Below are positions 1 through 6,753 of a stretch of DNA of 9,651 nucleotides, piece after piece. A program made the position numbers and the translations under genes. Below the pieces are notes generated by a model. That model searched no databases. It worked only from the letters and a program-made list of their open reading frames with translations, and was not told where the DNA came from. Source of the stretch: CAZBBB01 sp964490005 (GTDB taxonomy: Bacteria > Planctomycetota > B15-G4); contig CAZBBB010000114.1 in assembly GCA_964490005.1 (NCBI GenBank), positions 1-9,651 of the forward strand, written 5' to 3'. Each line of letters begins with the position of its first letter. The stretch's first letter is position 1.

Positions 1-3
1 GCA

Positions 4-3000
4 ATGACCACGCACGCCGCCGGCACATCCGCACGCAGCTCCGCGCGCCGCGCGGCCCGCCTCGTCCTGCGCGGCGCGCTGCTGGCGGGCGCGGCCTCGC
101 TGCTGGCCCCGCCGACGGCCGCCCAGGACGGCGTGCGCTCGGCGGCCAGCGCGCCCTTCGTGAACTTCGAGAGCCACGCGACGCGCCCGCTGCTGCTCGC
201 GCCCGACGGCGAGCGGCTCTACGTGCTCAACACGCCCGACCATCGCGTCGAGATCTGGGCGACGAACGTCGACGGCGACGGCGTGCCGCAGCTGGCCTTC
301 CACGGGGCGATCTTCACCGGACTCGAGCCGGTGGCGATGGCGCTCGACCCGGGCGACCCGAACCTGCTGTACGTCGCCAACCTGCTCAGCGACAGCGTGT
401 CGGTGGTCGACCTGGCCCGGCGCTCGGTGCTCGCCACGATCGCCGTCGGCGACGAGCCCTTCGACCTCGGCGTGATCGGCGACCGGCTCGTGGTGACGAC
501 GGCGCGCAGCAGCCACGCGCCCGACCCCGTCGATCCCGGCGCCTTCACCGACAACGCCGTCGTCATCGTGCAGAAGCACGCGCCCCACGACGTGCTCGCG
601 CGCCTCGAGTTGCCCGCCCATCGGCCCGGCGCGCTGGCGGTCGTCGACGGCCTGGCGCAGGTCGTCGCGCTCAACTCCGGCAACCGCACGACGGCGCTCG
701 ACGCCTTCCAGGCCGCGACGCTGGGCCTCGACCAGACCGACCTCGACGCCTTCGACACGCCCTTCACCGCCAGCCCGCTGCTGACGATCCCCGACTTCTT
801 CACCAGCGCCTGGATCAACACCAGCTTCGGCATCCCGCTGGCCGGCTGGTCGGTGCCGGTGACGGGGCGCATCGTCTTCGACCACGAGTACCCGTCGCTC
901 GTGCCGCAGCTCGCCGATGCCGACCTGTTCGCCGTCGATCCGCTGGGCCTGACGACGGTCGGGACGCCGGTCACGGGCGTCGGCACGACGCTGCTCGCGA
1001 TCGCGCGCAACCCGGCCACCGGCGAGTTGTGGATCGCGAACACCGACGCCGACAACCGCCGGCGCTTCGAGCCCGAGCTGCGCGGGCGCGCGGTGAGCAA
1101 CCGCATCACCGTCGTGGGCGGCGGCGGCGTGCGCGAGGTGCTCGAATTGGCGCCGCCGCGCACGCGCGTCGAGCACGCCCAGCCGGTCTCGCTGGCCTTC
1201 TTCGCGGCGGCCGCTCCGGCCGAGGGCGCACCGGCGCCGGCGCTCGCCTACGTCGGCACGCTGGGCGACGGCACGGTCACGGTGCTCGACGCGCACGGCG
1301 GCGCGCTCGTCGACGAACTCGACGTCGGGCCGCTGCCCACGGGCCTCGCCGTCGACGCGGCGCGCGGCCTGCTCTACGTGTTCACGCGCGGCGATCTCAC
1401 GCTGCGCGCGCGCGACATCGGCGCCGGCCACGCGCCCGTCGGGCGGCCCGCGCGCCTGTCGTACGACCCCGAGCCGCTCGCGGTGTCGATCGGGCGCGGC
1501 CATCTCTACGACGCGCGCGCCGACAGCGGCGCGGGCAACGGCAACATGTCCTGCGCCACCTGCCACGTCTCGGGCCACATGGACCAGCTCGCCTGGGACC
1601 TCGGCGATCCTCAGGGCGGCTTCGGCTACTTCTATCCCGACGCGATGACCGGCGTGCTGGGCCTCGGGGGCGCGAAGCTCGCGCTGAAGAAGTCGCTCAT
1701 GACGCACCCCCTGAAGGGCCCGATGACCACGCAGAGCCTGCGCGGCCTGATCGACGACACGGCCAAGCCGCTGCACTGGCGCGGCGACCGGCGCTTCTTC
1801 CAGATGTTCCGCGGCGCCTTTTCCGGGCTGCTCGGCGGCAGCGGCCTCGGCGCCGCGCAGATGCAGGAGTTCGCGGCCTTCGTGCGCAGCCTGAACTACC
1901 CGCCCAATCCGCTGCAGCCCAAGGACCGCGAGTACGCCGGCGCCGCGGCCCACGGCCGCGACCTGTTCGGCATGAACCCGGCCGTGCCCGGCAAGGAGTA
2001 CAACCCCGGCATCCCCGGCAACGTGACCTGCATCGACTGCCACGCGGGCGACTTCGCCGGCCAGACCGACTTCACCGGCACGCAGGGCACGGTGAACTTC
2101 GACGGCGAGAGCCAGTTGTTCAACACGGCGCAGCTGCGCGGCGCCTACGAGAAGGAGTTCCGTCACCTCACCGGCTTCGGCGTGCTGCACGACGGCACGA
2201 TCGCCGACATCCAGGCCTTCCTCGACTTCGTGCCGCCCGTCGGCGGCGCGGCCTTCCCGGCCCTGACGGCGAACGAGCGCAGCAGCGTGACGGCCTTCGT
2301 CCGCGCCTGGGACACCGGCACGGCGCCGCTCGTCGGCGCGCAGTTCACCGCGTCGCTCGCGACCTGGGCCGACGGCCTGTACGACTGGCTCGACCTGGCC
2401 GAGATCCAGTCGGTGCCGCCGCTCGGCAACGTCGACCTGATCGGCAAGGGCCACGTGCTGCTCGGCGACGGCACGACCTTCCCCTTCGGCCTGACCTACG
2501 CCGAGGCGCCGGGCACGGGCACGTGGATGTACCGCCTCGACCAGGGCAGCCATGTCACGCGCGGCACGCTCGTGGCCGCCATCGCCAGCGGGCAGATCCG
2601 CGTGACCTTCACGGTCGTGCCGCCCGGCACGGGTCTGCGCCTGGGCATCGACCGCGACGAGGACGGCCTGCTCGACGGCCTCGAGCGCCAGGCCGGCACC
2701 TCGCCCGACGCGCCCGATACCGACCGCGACGGCTTCGACGACGCGCTCGAGCTGGCGCTCGGCGGCGACCCGCTCGTGCCGCAGCCCGCGCTGCCCGGCG
2801 ACGTCGTGCCGCCCGCGATCACGGCCGCGCTCGCGCGCGACGTGTTCGCCGACACCGCGACGCTGCACGTGGAGTGCGGCGAGCCGGCGCGCGTGCAGCT
2901 CGAGCTGGGCCTCGCGCCCGACGAACTCACCCTGGCGAACGTCTCCGGCGACGGCCTGCGGCGCGTGCACGACCTGGTGCTCGACGCGCTGCCGGCCGGC

Positions 3001-3453
3001 ACGCTGCTGCACTTCCGCGCGACGGCCTCCGACCAGGCCGGCAACGAGGCCTCGGCCACCGGCAGCTTCACGACCGCGCCGCCGCTGTTCCACGTGGACG
3101 ACATCACGCTCGTGGCCTCGGGACGCGGAGCCTCGATCACGCTCACGGCGACGGCGCGCATCGTCGACCAGGCCGGCGATCCGGTCGTCGACCTGCCCGT
3201 GCGCGGGTTGTGGGCCGGCAACCTCGCGGGCGCCGACTTCTTCCCGGTGCAGCGCACCGACGCCGACGGCGTGGCGACCTTCGTCGTCGGCCCGGCCGCG
3301 CTGCCGCCCGGCCCGCGCACCTTCGGCGTGGCCTACGTCGGCCTCAACGAGAGCAGCGACCCGTTCTTCCTCGGCGCGGGCGGTGACGACCCGGCCTTCT
3401 TCTACAACGGCTCGGCCAACGCGGTGAACAGCCGCACGATCAGCCTGCCGTAG
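4..3453 (+). CDS. Exported YVTN-type beta-propeller / di-haem cytochrome c peroxidase-like fusion with calcium-loop and Ig/FnIII-like C-terminus
   Basis: This is a 1149-residue predicted exported protein. The N-terminus has an Arg-rich n-region, a Leu/Ala core and a likely cleavage near TAA-QDG (about residue 40). Residues about 50-480 hold repeated beta-propeller blades with YVLN, YVAN, LWIAN and LYVF strands. Two haem c sites follow: C517-x-x-C520-H521 and C676-x-x-C679-H680. Each is accompanied by features usual in di-haem peroxidase/MauG-like proteins, namely an LRGL segment after M574 for the first, and an LRG at about 711 with an HDG at H729 for the second. Residues about 883-920 contain DxDxDG calcium-type loops. 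An FnIII-like domain (about 935-1025, with CGEPARVQLELG) and an Ig-like domain (about 1035-1130) follow. A periplasmic or surface electron-transfer or oxidase role is inferred; the substrate is unknown. The ATG at 4 is supported by the signal peptide, but an upstream start beyond the window cannot be excluded. The 3' end overlaps rmuC by 14 bp. Confidence 0.88.
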   Translation: MTTHAAGTSARSSARRAARLVLRGALLAGAASLLAPPTAAQDGVRSAASAPFVNFESHATRPLLLAPDGERLYVLNTPDHRVEIWATNVDGDGVPQLAFHGAIFTGLEPVAMALDPGDPNLLYVANLLSDSVSVVDLARRSVLATIAVGDEPFDLGVIGDRLVVTTARSSHAPDPVDPGAFTDNAVVIVQKHAPHDVLARLELPAHRPGALAVVDGLAQVVALNSGNRTTALDAFQAATLGLDQTDLDAFDTPFTASPLLTIPDFFTSAWINTSFGIPLAGWSVPVTGRIVFDHEYPSLVPQLADADLFAVDPLGLTTVGTPVTGVGTTLLAIARNPATGELWIANTDADNRRRFEPELRGRAVSNRITVVGGGGVREVLELAPPRTRVEHAQPVSLAFFAAAAPAEGAPAPALAYVGTLGDGTVTVLDAHGGALVDELDVGPLPTGLAVDAARGLLYVFTRGDLTLRARDIGAGHAPVGRPARLSYDPEPLAVSIGRGHLYDARADSGAGNGNMSCATCHVSGHMDQLAWDLGDPQGGFGYFYPDAMTGVLGLGGAKLALKKSLMTHPLKGPMTTQSLRGLIDDTAKPLHWRGDRRFFQMFRGAFSGLLGGSGLGAAQMQEFAAFVRSLNYPPNPLQPKDREYAGAAAHGRDLFGMNPAVPGKEYNPGIPGNVTCIDCHAGDFAGQTDFTGTQGTVNFDGESQLFNTAQLRGAYEKEFRHLTGFGVLHDGTIADIQAFLDFVPPVGGAAFPALTANERSSVTAFVRAWDTGTAPLVGAQFTASLATWADGLYDWLDLAEIQSVPPLGNVDLIGKGHVLLGDGTTFPFGLTYAEAPGTGTWMYRLDQGSHVTRGTLVAAIASGQIRVTFTVVPPGTGLRLGIDRDEDGLLDGLERQAGTSPDAPDTDRDGFDDALELALGGDPLVPQPALPGDVVPPAITAALARDVFADTATLHVECGEPARVQLELGLAPDELTLANVSGDGLRRVHDLVLDALPAGTLLHFRATASDQAGNEASATGSFTTAPPLFHVDDITLVASGRGASITLTATARIVDQAGDPVVDLPVRGLWAGNLAGADFFPVQRTDADGVATFVVGPAALPPGPRTFGVAYVGLNESSDPFFLGAGGDDPAFFYNGSANAVNSRTISLP

Positions 3454-4744
3454 CGGCGTCGGCCTCGGCCGACAGGCCGCCGCCCGCGCCCGGCAGCGCG
3501 CGCGGCGTCTCGTCGATCGCCTCGGGTTCGGCCAGCAGCTTGGAGCTGTCGCCCGGGCCGTGCAGCTCCTCGAGCTTGCGGCCCTGCGGCAGCACCATGC
3601 GCTCGAAGCTGCCGACCGCCTTGTTGTACGAGCCGAGCGCCCCCGACAGCCCGGCGCCGACCTTGGCGAAGTGCTCGCTGAAGACGCTCACGCGCTTGTG
3701 GAACTCGCGCGCCGTGTCCCAGTACTGCTGCGCGTCGCGCGCCATGTCGGCCTGCCGCCAGTAGAGCGCCACCGTGCGCAGCAGCGCGAGCAGCGTGACC
3801 GGCGTGGCGACGAGCACGCGCTTCTCCATCGCGCGCTGCTGCAGGTCGGGGTCGTGCTCGAAGGCGGCCGCGAGCACCGGGTCGGCCGGCACGAACATCA
3901 CGGCGTACTCGACGCGCGTGGCGAGATGGCGCCCGTAGTCGCGCTTGGCGAGGGCGTCGACGTGCGCACGCAGGTCGCGCGCGTGCTTGGCGAAGTGCCC
4001 GCGGCGCGCGTCGGGGTCCTCGGCCTCCAGGCCGGCGAGGTAGGCGTCCATGGGCGCCTTGGCGTCGACGGGGATGCCGCCCTCGCCGCCGGGCAGGTGC
4101 ACGACCAGGTCCGGGCGCAGGTCGTCGGCCATCGTGACCTGCACCTCGAAGTCGACGTGCAGCGTGAGTCCCGCGGCCTCGACGACGTTGCGCAGCGTGA
4201 CCTCGCCCCAGCGTCCGCGCGCGCGGGCGTCGCCGCGCAGGGCGGTGCGCAGCGCGACGCTGTGCGCGTCGAGCGCGCTGGTCGCCGTCGCGAGCGCGCG
4301 CAGCTGCTCCTCCATCGAGCCGTAGGCCTTCTCGCGCTTGGCCTCGAGCTCCTTGGTGCCCTGCTCGAGCTTGCCGAGCTGCTCCTTGAAGGGCTTGAGC
4401 ATCTCGGTGAGCGCGGCCGAGCGGGCCTCGTCCTTCTCCTTCGCCAGCAGCAGGAACTGCTCGCTGTTGGCCTTGAGCGCCGCCTGTCCGAGCTGCGCGA
4501 AGGCGTTGCGCAGCTCGATGCGCGACTGCTCGACGCTCGCGCGGGCCGCCTCGCTCGCGGCCTTCCAGGCGGCGAACTCGGCGCGGCTGGCGTCGAGCGC
4601 GCGCTGCGTCTCGACGAGTTCGTCGTTCAGCGCGGCCAGTTCGTCGGCGGCGCTCTCGGCGCGCGCCTGCGCGCGCCGCCCCGCGACGAGCAGCCCCGCG
4701 AGCAGCCCGACGGCGAGCCCCGCGACCCCGGCCAGGATCTCCAT
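3440..4744 (-). CDS. rmuC: RmuC family DNA recombination protein
   Basis: This is a 434-residue RmuC homologue. RmuC proteins limit inversions at short inverted repeats in E. coli and are predicted to carry a restriction-endonuclease-like core; the biochemical activity is not settled. Residues about 2-22 form a Gly/Ala/Leu membrane anchor followed by an Arg stretch, the usual RmuC N-terminus. Residues about 25-165 are a long Ala/Glu/Lys/Arg-rich coiled coil. The conserved core follows: GRWGEVTLRNVVEAAGL from 177, IPVDAKAPMDAY from 224 (with the Asp and Lys of a PD-(D/E)xK-like core), VTLLALLRTVALYWRQ from 316, and SYNKAVGSFERMVLPQGRKL from 372. The acidic, Ala/Gly-rich tail after about 400 is variable. 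The ribosome binding site is weak, with only an AGG-type element before the ATG. The gene lies 103 bp behind the OmcB-like gene on the same strand, but the hairpin between them suggests separate transcription. Family assignment is very secure. Confidence 0.96.
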   Translation of the reverse strand: MEILAGVAGLAVGLLAGLLVAGRRAQARAESAADELAALNDELVETQRALDASRAEFAAWKAASEAARASVEQSRIELRNAFAQLGQAALKANSEQFLLLAKEKDEARSAALTEMLKPFKEQLGKLEQGTKELEAKREKAYGSMEEQLRALATATSALDAHSVALRTALRGDARARGRWGEVTLRNVVEAAGLTLHVDFEVQVTMADDLRPDLVVHLPGGEGGIPVDAKAPMDAYLAGLEAEDPDARRGHFAKHARDLRAHVDALAKRDYGRHLATRVEYAVMFVPADPVLAAAFEHDPDLQQRAMEKRVLVATPVTLLALLRTVALYWRQADMARDAQQYWDTAREFHKRVSVFSEHFAKVGAGLSGALGSYNKAVGSFERMVLPQGRKLEELHGPGDSSKLLAEPEAIDETPRALPGAGGGLSAEADAATAG

Positions 4745-4783
4745 GGCGGCCCAGCCTACGCCGGACCGCGACGACCCTCAACG

Positions 4784-4800
4784 TGGACAGCCCCTGTCCA
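4784..4800. promoter_or_regulatory. 7-bp palindrome upstream of rmuC
   Basis: TGGACAG-CCC-CTGTCCA is a perfect inverted repeat with a 3-base centre, 40 bases before the rmuC start codon in an otherwise unassigned 103-bp gap. It could be an operator or a small 5'-leader hairpin. No regulator can be named. Confidence 0.35.
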
Positions 4801-4806
4801 TGACGC

Positions 4807-4843
4807 TCGGCGCGGCGGCGGGGGAACGGCGCCGCCGCGCCGA
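4807..4843 (-). terminator. Perfect 14-bp hairpin after the short OmcB-like gene
   Basis: The arms TCGGCGCGGCGGCG (4807-4820) and CGCCGCCGCGCCGA (4830-4843) are exact reverse complements around a 9-base loop. On the minus strand the stem begins four bases after the TGA of the OmcB-like gene. No U-tract follows, so it is either an atypical terminator or an RNA 3'-end stabiliser that could separate this gene from rmuC. Confidence 0.6.
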
Positions 4844-4847
4844 AGCC

Positions 4848-6419
4848 TCAACGGTAGAAGTGCGTCGCCTCGGTCTCCTCGACGGAGCGCGTGAGCTGCG
4901 CCGAGTTGAGGCTCACGCCGAAGCGCAGATCGCCGTCCTCGGTGCCGCGGATCACCACGCGCCAGGTGGCCTTGGCGCCCGGCGCCAGGCTCGCGAGCGG
5001 CGCCAGGGTGACGGTCGAGCCGCTCGCGGCGCCCGAGGTCGGCCCCGTCGCGCTCACGAACTGCATGCCCCGGTCGAGGCGGCACACGAGCCGGATGTCG
5101 GTGTCGGGGGCCGAGCCCTGGTTGGTCACGGTGATCTCGTAGGTCTCGCTCTGGCCGACCTGGATCGGGTCGCTCAGGTCGATGACCTCGAGCAGGATCG
5201 CGGCGATGCCCTCGACGCGCGTGTCGGCGGCGGCCGTGACGGCCTCGGCGCAGTCGGCCTTCGCCACGGCGCTGTTGCGCACGAGACCGACGGGCGCGCT
5301 CGTCGCGACGACGAGTTCGAGCCGGCGGCTGGCGCGCGGCTCGAGCGTCCCGGGGCGCCACTGCACGCGGTCGCCGGCGAGCGTCGCGCCCTCGGTGGCG
5401 CGCTCGACCTTCAGCCCCGCCGGGACGACGTCCTCGACGATCAGGTTGCGGGCCGGCCCGTCGCCGGTGTTGCTCACCTCGAGCACCCAGGTGATCGAGC
5501 GCCCGGCGTACATCACCTCGGGGCCCGACTTGACGAGCTGGAGCACGGGCTGCACGACGCGCGTGCTCGTCGAGCCCGAGTCGGCCTTCAGGCCGCCCTC
5601 GGCGCTGGCCGAGGCGCGGTTCACGAAGCTGCCCGTGCGCTGCGCGCGCAGCGTGACGGCGACCTCGCGGGCCTCGCCGGCCGGCACGCTGCCCACCGGC
5701 AGCGAGAAGGCGCGCAGGCCGTCGGCCGTGACGAGGCCCTCGGGCAGTTCGTCGACGATGCGCACGTCGCGCGCCGCTCCGCTGCCCTTGTTCGTGACCA
5801 CGAAGCGCACCGGGATCGGATCGCAGAGCAGCACCTCGGCCGGCGCGAACTTGGCCAGCTCGAGCTTCGGCTCGACGACGCGCGTCGTGACGCACAGCGC
5901 CGTGTTGTAGGTCACGTCGGCGCAGCTCGTGATCAGCCCGGGGCCGGTCGCCGAGCCGCTGACGCGCAGGCTGCGCGCGGCGCGCGGCGGCAGCACGTCG
6001 AAGTTCCAGCGCAGCGCGTCGCCCGAGGACTGCGCGGCGGGCTCGGTGGACGAGACGCGCATGTTCGAGGGGATGCGGTCGGTCACCACGACGTTCTGCA
6101 GCGCGAGCGACGTGAGGTTGGTGATGCGCAGTTCCCACACGAGCGGCGCGCCGACGACGATCTCGGCCGGCGCGAACTTCTCGATGAGCAGCGCGCTCGT
6201 CGCGCGATCGCCCGTCGGGTAGGCCATCGAGGCCGTCGCGGCGCCGGCCGGGGCCACCGCCGGGGCCTGCTGCGGAGCGGCCGTCGGCGCGGGGCCGGCC
6301 GGCGGGCTGGCCGCGCGCGGCGCCTCAGGCAGCGGCCCGGAGGCCGGCGGCGAACTGCACGAGAGGGCGCCGACCAGCAGGGCGAGGAACGCGGCCCGGA
6401 CGGATGGGTAGGGATGCAT
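4848..6419 (-). CDS. OmcB-like lipoprotein with four DUF11 modules (short paralogue)
   Basis: This is a 523-residue predicted lipoprotein. A short signal peptide ends in GALSC, so C21 is the likely lipidated residue. Residues 22-70 are a Pro/Ala-rich spacer of the kind that holds a domain away from a membrane. Four DUF11 (beta-sandwich) modules follow at about 76-184, 185-291, 292-404 and 405-523. Each has a (A/V)xV(T/S)N-type strand and a D-x-(L/I/V)-P-x-G-type turn. The last module (from ILLEVID, with VTNQGSAPDT, to EETEATHFYR) closely matches that of the divergent paralogue and, from memory, of chlamydial OmcB. Besides C21 there are five cysteines, C166, C176, C199, C390 and C446; the first four match the paralogue. 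It is Arg-rich with only 9 Lys. The start is set by the lipobox and by GGAG nine bases upstream. A structural role in the cell envelope is inferred from family membership. Confidence 0.9.
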   Translation of the reverse strand: MHPYPSVRAAFLALLVGALSCSSPPASGPLPEAPRAASPPAGPAPTAAPQQAPAVAPAGAATASMAYPTGDRATSALLIEKFAPAEIVVGAPLVWELRITNLTSLALQNVVVTDRIPSNMRVSSTEPAAQSSGDALRWNFDVLPPRAARSLRVSGSATGPGLITSCADVTYNTALCVTTRVVEPKLELAKFAPAEVLLCDPIPVRFVVTNKGSGAARDVRIVDELPEGLVTADGLRAFSLPVGSVPAGEAREVAVTLRAQRTGSFVNRASASAEGGLKADSGSTSTRVVQPVLQLVKSGPEVMYAGRSITWVLEVSNTGDGPARNLIVEDVVPAGLKVERATEGATLAGDRVQWRPGTLEPRASRRLELVVATSAPVGLVRNSAVAKADCAEAVTAAADTRVEGIAAILLEVIDLSDPIQVGQSETYEITVTNQGSAPDTDIRLVCRLDRGMQFVSATGPTSGAASGSTVTLAPLASLAPGAKATWRVVIRGTEDGDLRFGVSLNSAQLTRSVEETEATHFYR

Positions 6420-6428
6420 GTGGAACGA

Positions 6429-6432
6429 CTCC
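6429..6432 (-). promoter_or_regulatory. Ribosome binding site of the short OmcB-like gene
   Basis: On the minus strand the sequence reads GGAG followed by nine bases and the ATG at 6419-6417. It supports this start together with the lipobox 20 residues into the protein. Confidence 0.7.
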
Positions 6433-6506
6433 GGGGAGGGCCGCCGCCCGCGCGGCGGACGGGCAGGGTGTCGGGACGGCGCGGCAGGACGGCGCGGCGA
6501 ACCCGC

Positions 6507-6536
6507 AGTCTAGGAAGTGGCGCGGTGCGCGCTCAA
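6507..6536 (-). promoter_or_regulatory. Candidate sigma70-like promoter for the short OmcB-like gene
   Basis: Read on the minus strand, TTGAGC (6536-6531, four of six matches to the -35 consensus) is followed by an 18-base spacer and TAGACT (6512-6507, four of six matches to the -10 consensus). This predicts a start near 6500 and a leader of about 80 bases. It is one of the few AT-containing stretches on this side of the intergenic region. Planctomycete promoters are poorly defined, so this is tentative. Confidence 0.35.
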
Positions 6537-6566
6537 CGCCGCGGACGGGGCCCCCTGTCCGCGGCG
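6537..6566. promoter_or_regulatory. Perfect 10-bp inverted repeat in the divergent intergenic region
   Basis: The arms CGCCGCGGAC (6537-6546) and GTCCGCGGCG (6557-6566) are exact reverse complements around a 10-base centre that is itself GGGG/CCCC complementary. The repeat directly abuts the candidate minus-strand -35 hexamer, the position expected of an operator. It lies outside both coding regions. It is called from the symmetry alone. Confidence 0.45.
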
Positions 6567-6648
6567 GATCTCGCGCCGCGCGCCGCGCGCCCCCCGCATG
6601 TGAGAGCCTTTGGACTTCCCAAGGGACCTTTTGGTACGTTGTTTCGGA

Positions 6649-6673
6649 TTGACATCCGCCCCGAAAAGGGGCG
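6649..6673 (+). promoter_or_regulatory. TTGACA hexamer followed by a compact hairpin
   Basis: A perfect -35-like TTGACA (6649-6654) is followed two bases later by a 6-bp stem, CGCCCC-GAAAA-GGGGCG (6657-6673). No convincing -10 hexamer lies 16-19 bases downstream, so the promoter call is weak. The hairpin could be a leader structure or an operator for the long OmcB-like gene, whose start is 80 bases further on. The preceding 6601-6656 is the most AT-rich stretch of the intergenic region. Confidence 0.35.
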
Positions 6674-6743
6674 ACTGCGGGACACGCTCGGCGGCCACCC
6701 ACCGCGCACCGTCCCTCGCCCTTATCCCCCATTCATCGAACAC

Positions 6744-6748
6744 AGGAG
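6744..6748 (+). promoter_or_regulatory. Ribosome binding site of the long OmcB-like gene
   Basis: AGGAG lies five bases before the ATG at 6754. It is the strongest Shine-Dalgarno match in the window and decides the start against the in-frame ATG at 6610. Confidence 0.85.
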
Positions 6749-6753
6749 TCGCG

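Larger units (their letters stand above)
6420..6753. other. Divergent intergenic region between the two OmcB-like genes
   Basis: These 334 bases separate two head-to-head paralogues. The left half (6420-6600) is extremely GC-rich and holds the candidate minus-strand promoter and the 10-bp inverted repeat. The middle (6601-6660) is relatively AT-rich, with short nested inverted repeats (TCCC-AA-GGGA at 6617-6626, AAGG-GA-CCTT at 6621-6630) and TTGACA. The right part holds the small hairpin and the ribosome binding site. I see no credible coding sequence in it. Confidence 0.7.

Noticed and set aside
2650..2780. Dockerin domain in the cytochrome fusion
   Set aside because: The DxDxDG loops are present, but the spacing and flanking helices look like thrombospondin type 3-like or EF-hand-like repeats, and no cohesin partner is visible.
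1029..3386. 785-codon open frame inside the cytochrome fusion in another frame
   Set aside because: The product is almost entirely Arg/Ala/Gly. The haem motifs, signal peptide and propeller repeats lie in the overlapping frame.
3402..4894. Long open frames on both strands overlapping rmuC
   Set aside because: RmuC conserved motifs occur only in the frame 4744-3440; the others are shadows without motif support.
6571..6597. GCGCGCCGCGCGC-type run as a Z-DNA or regulatory repeat
   Set aside because: Similar GC alternations occur throughout the coding regions, so the run carries no specific signal.
6610..6753. 48-codon N-terminal extension of the long OmcB-like protein
   Set aside because: It would place the signal peptide and lipobox about 70 residues from the N-terminus. 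AGGAG is correctly spaced for the ATG at 6754, and the TTGACA and hairpin lie within the extension.
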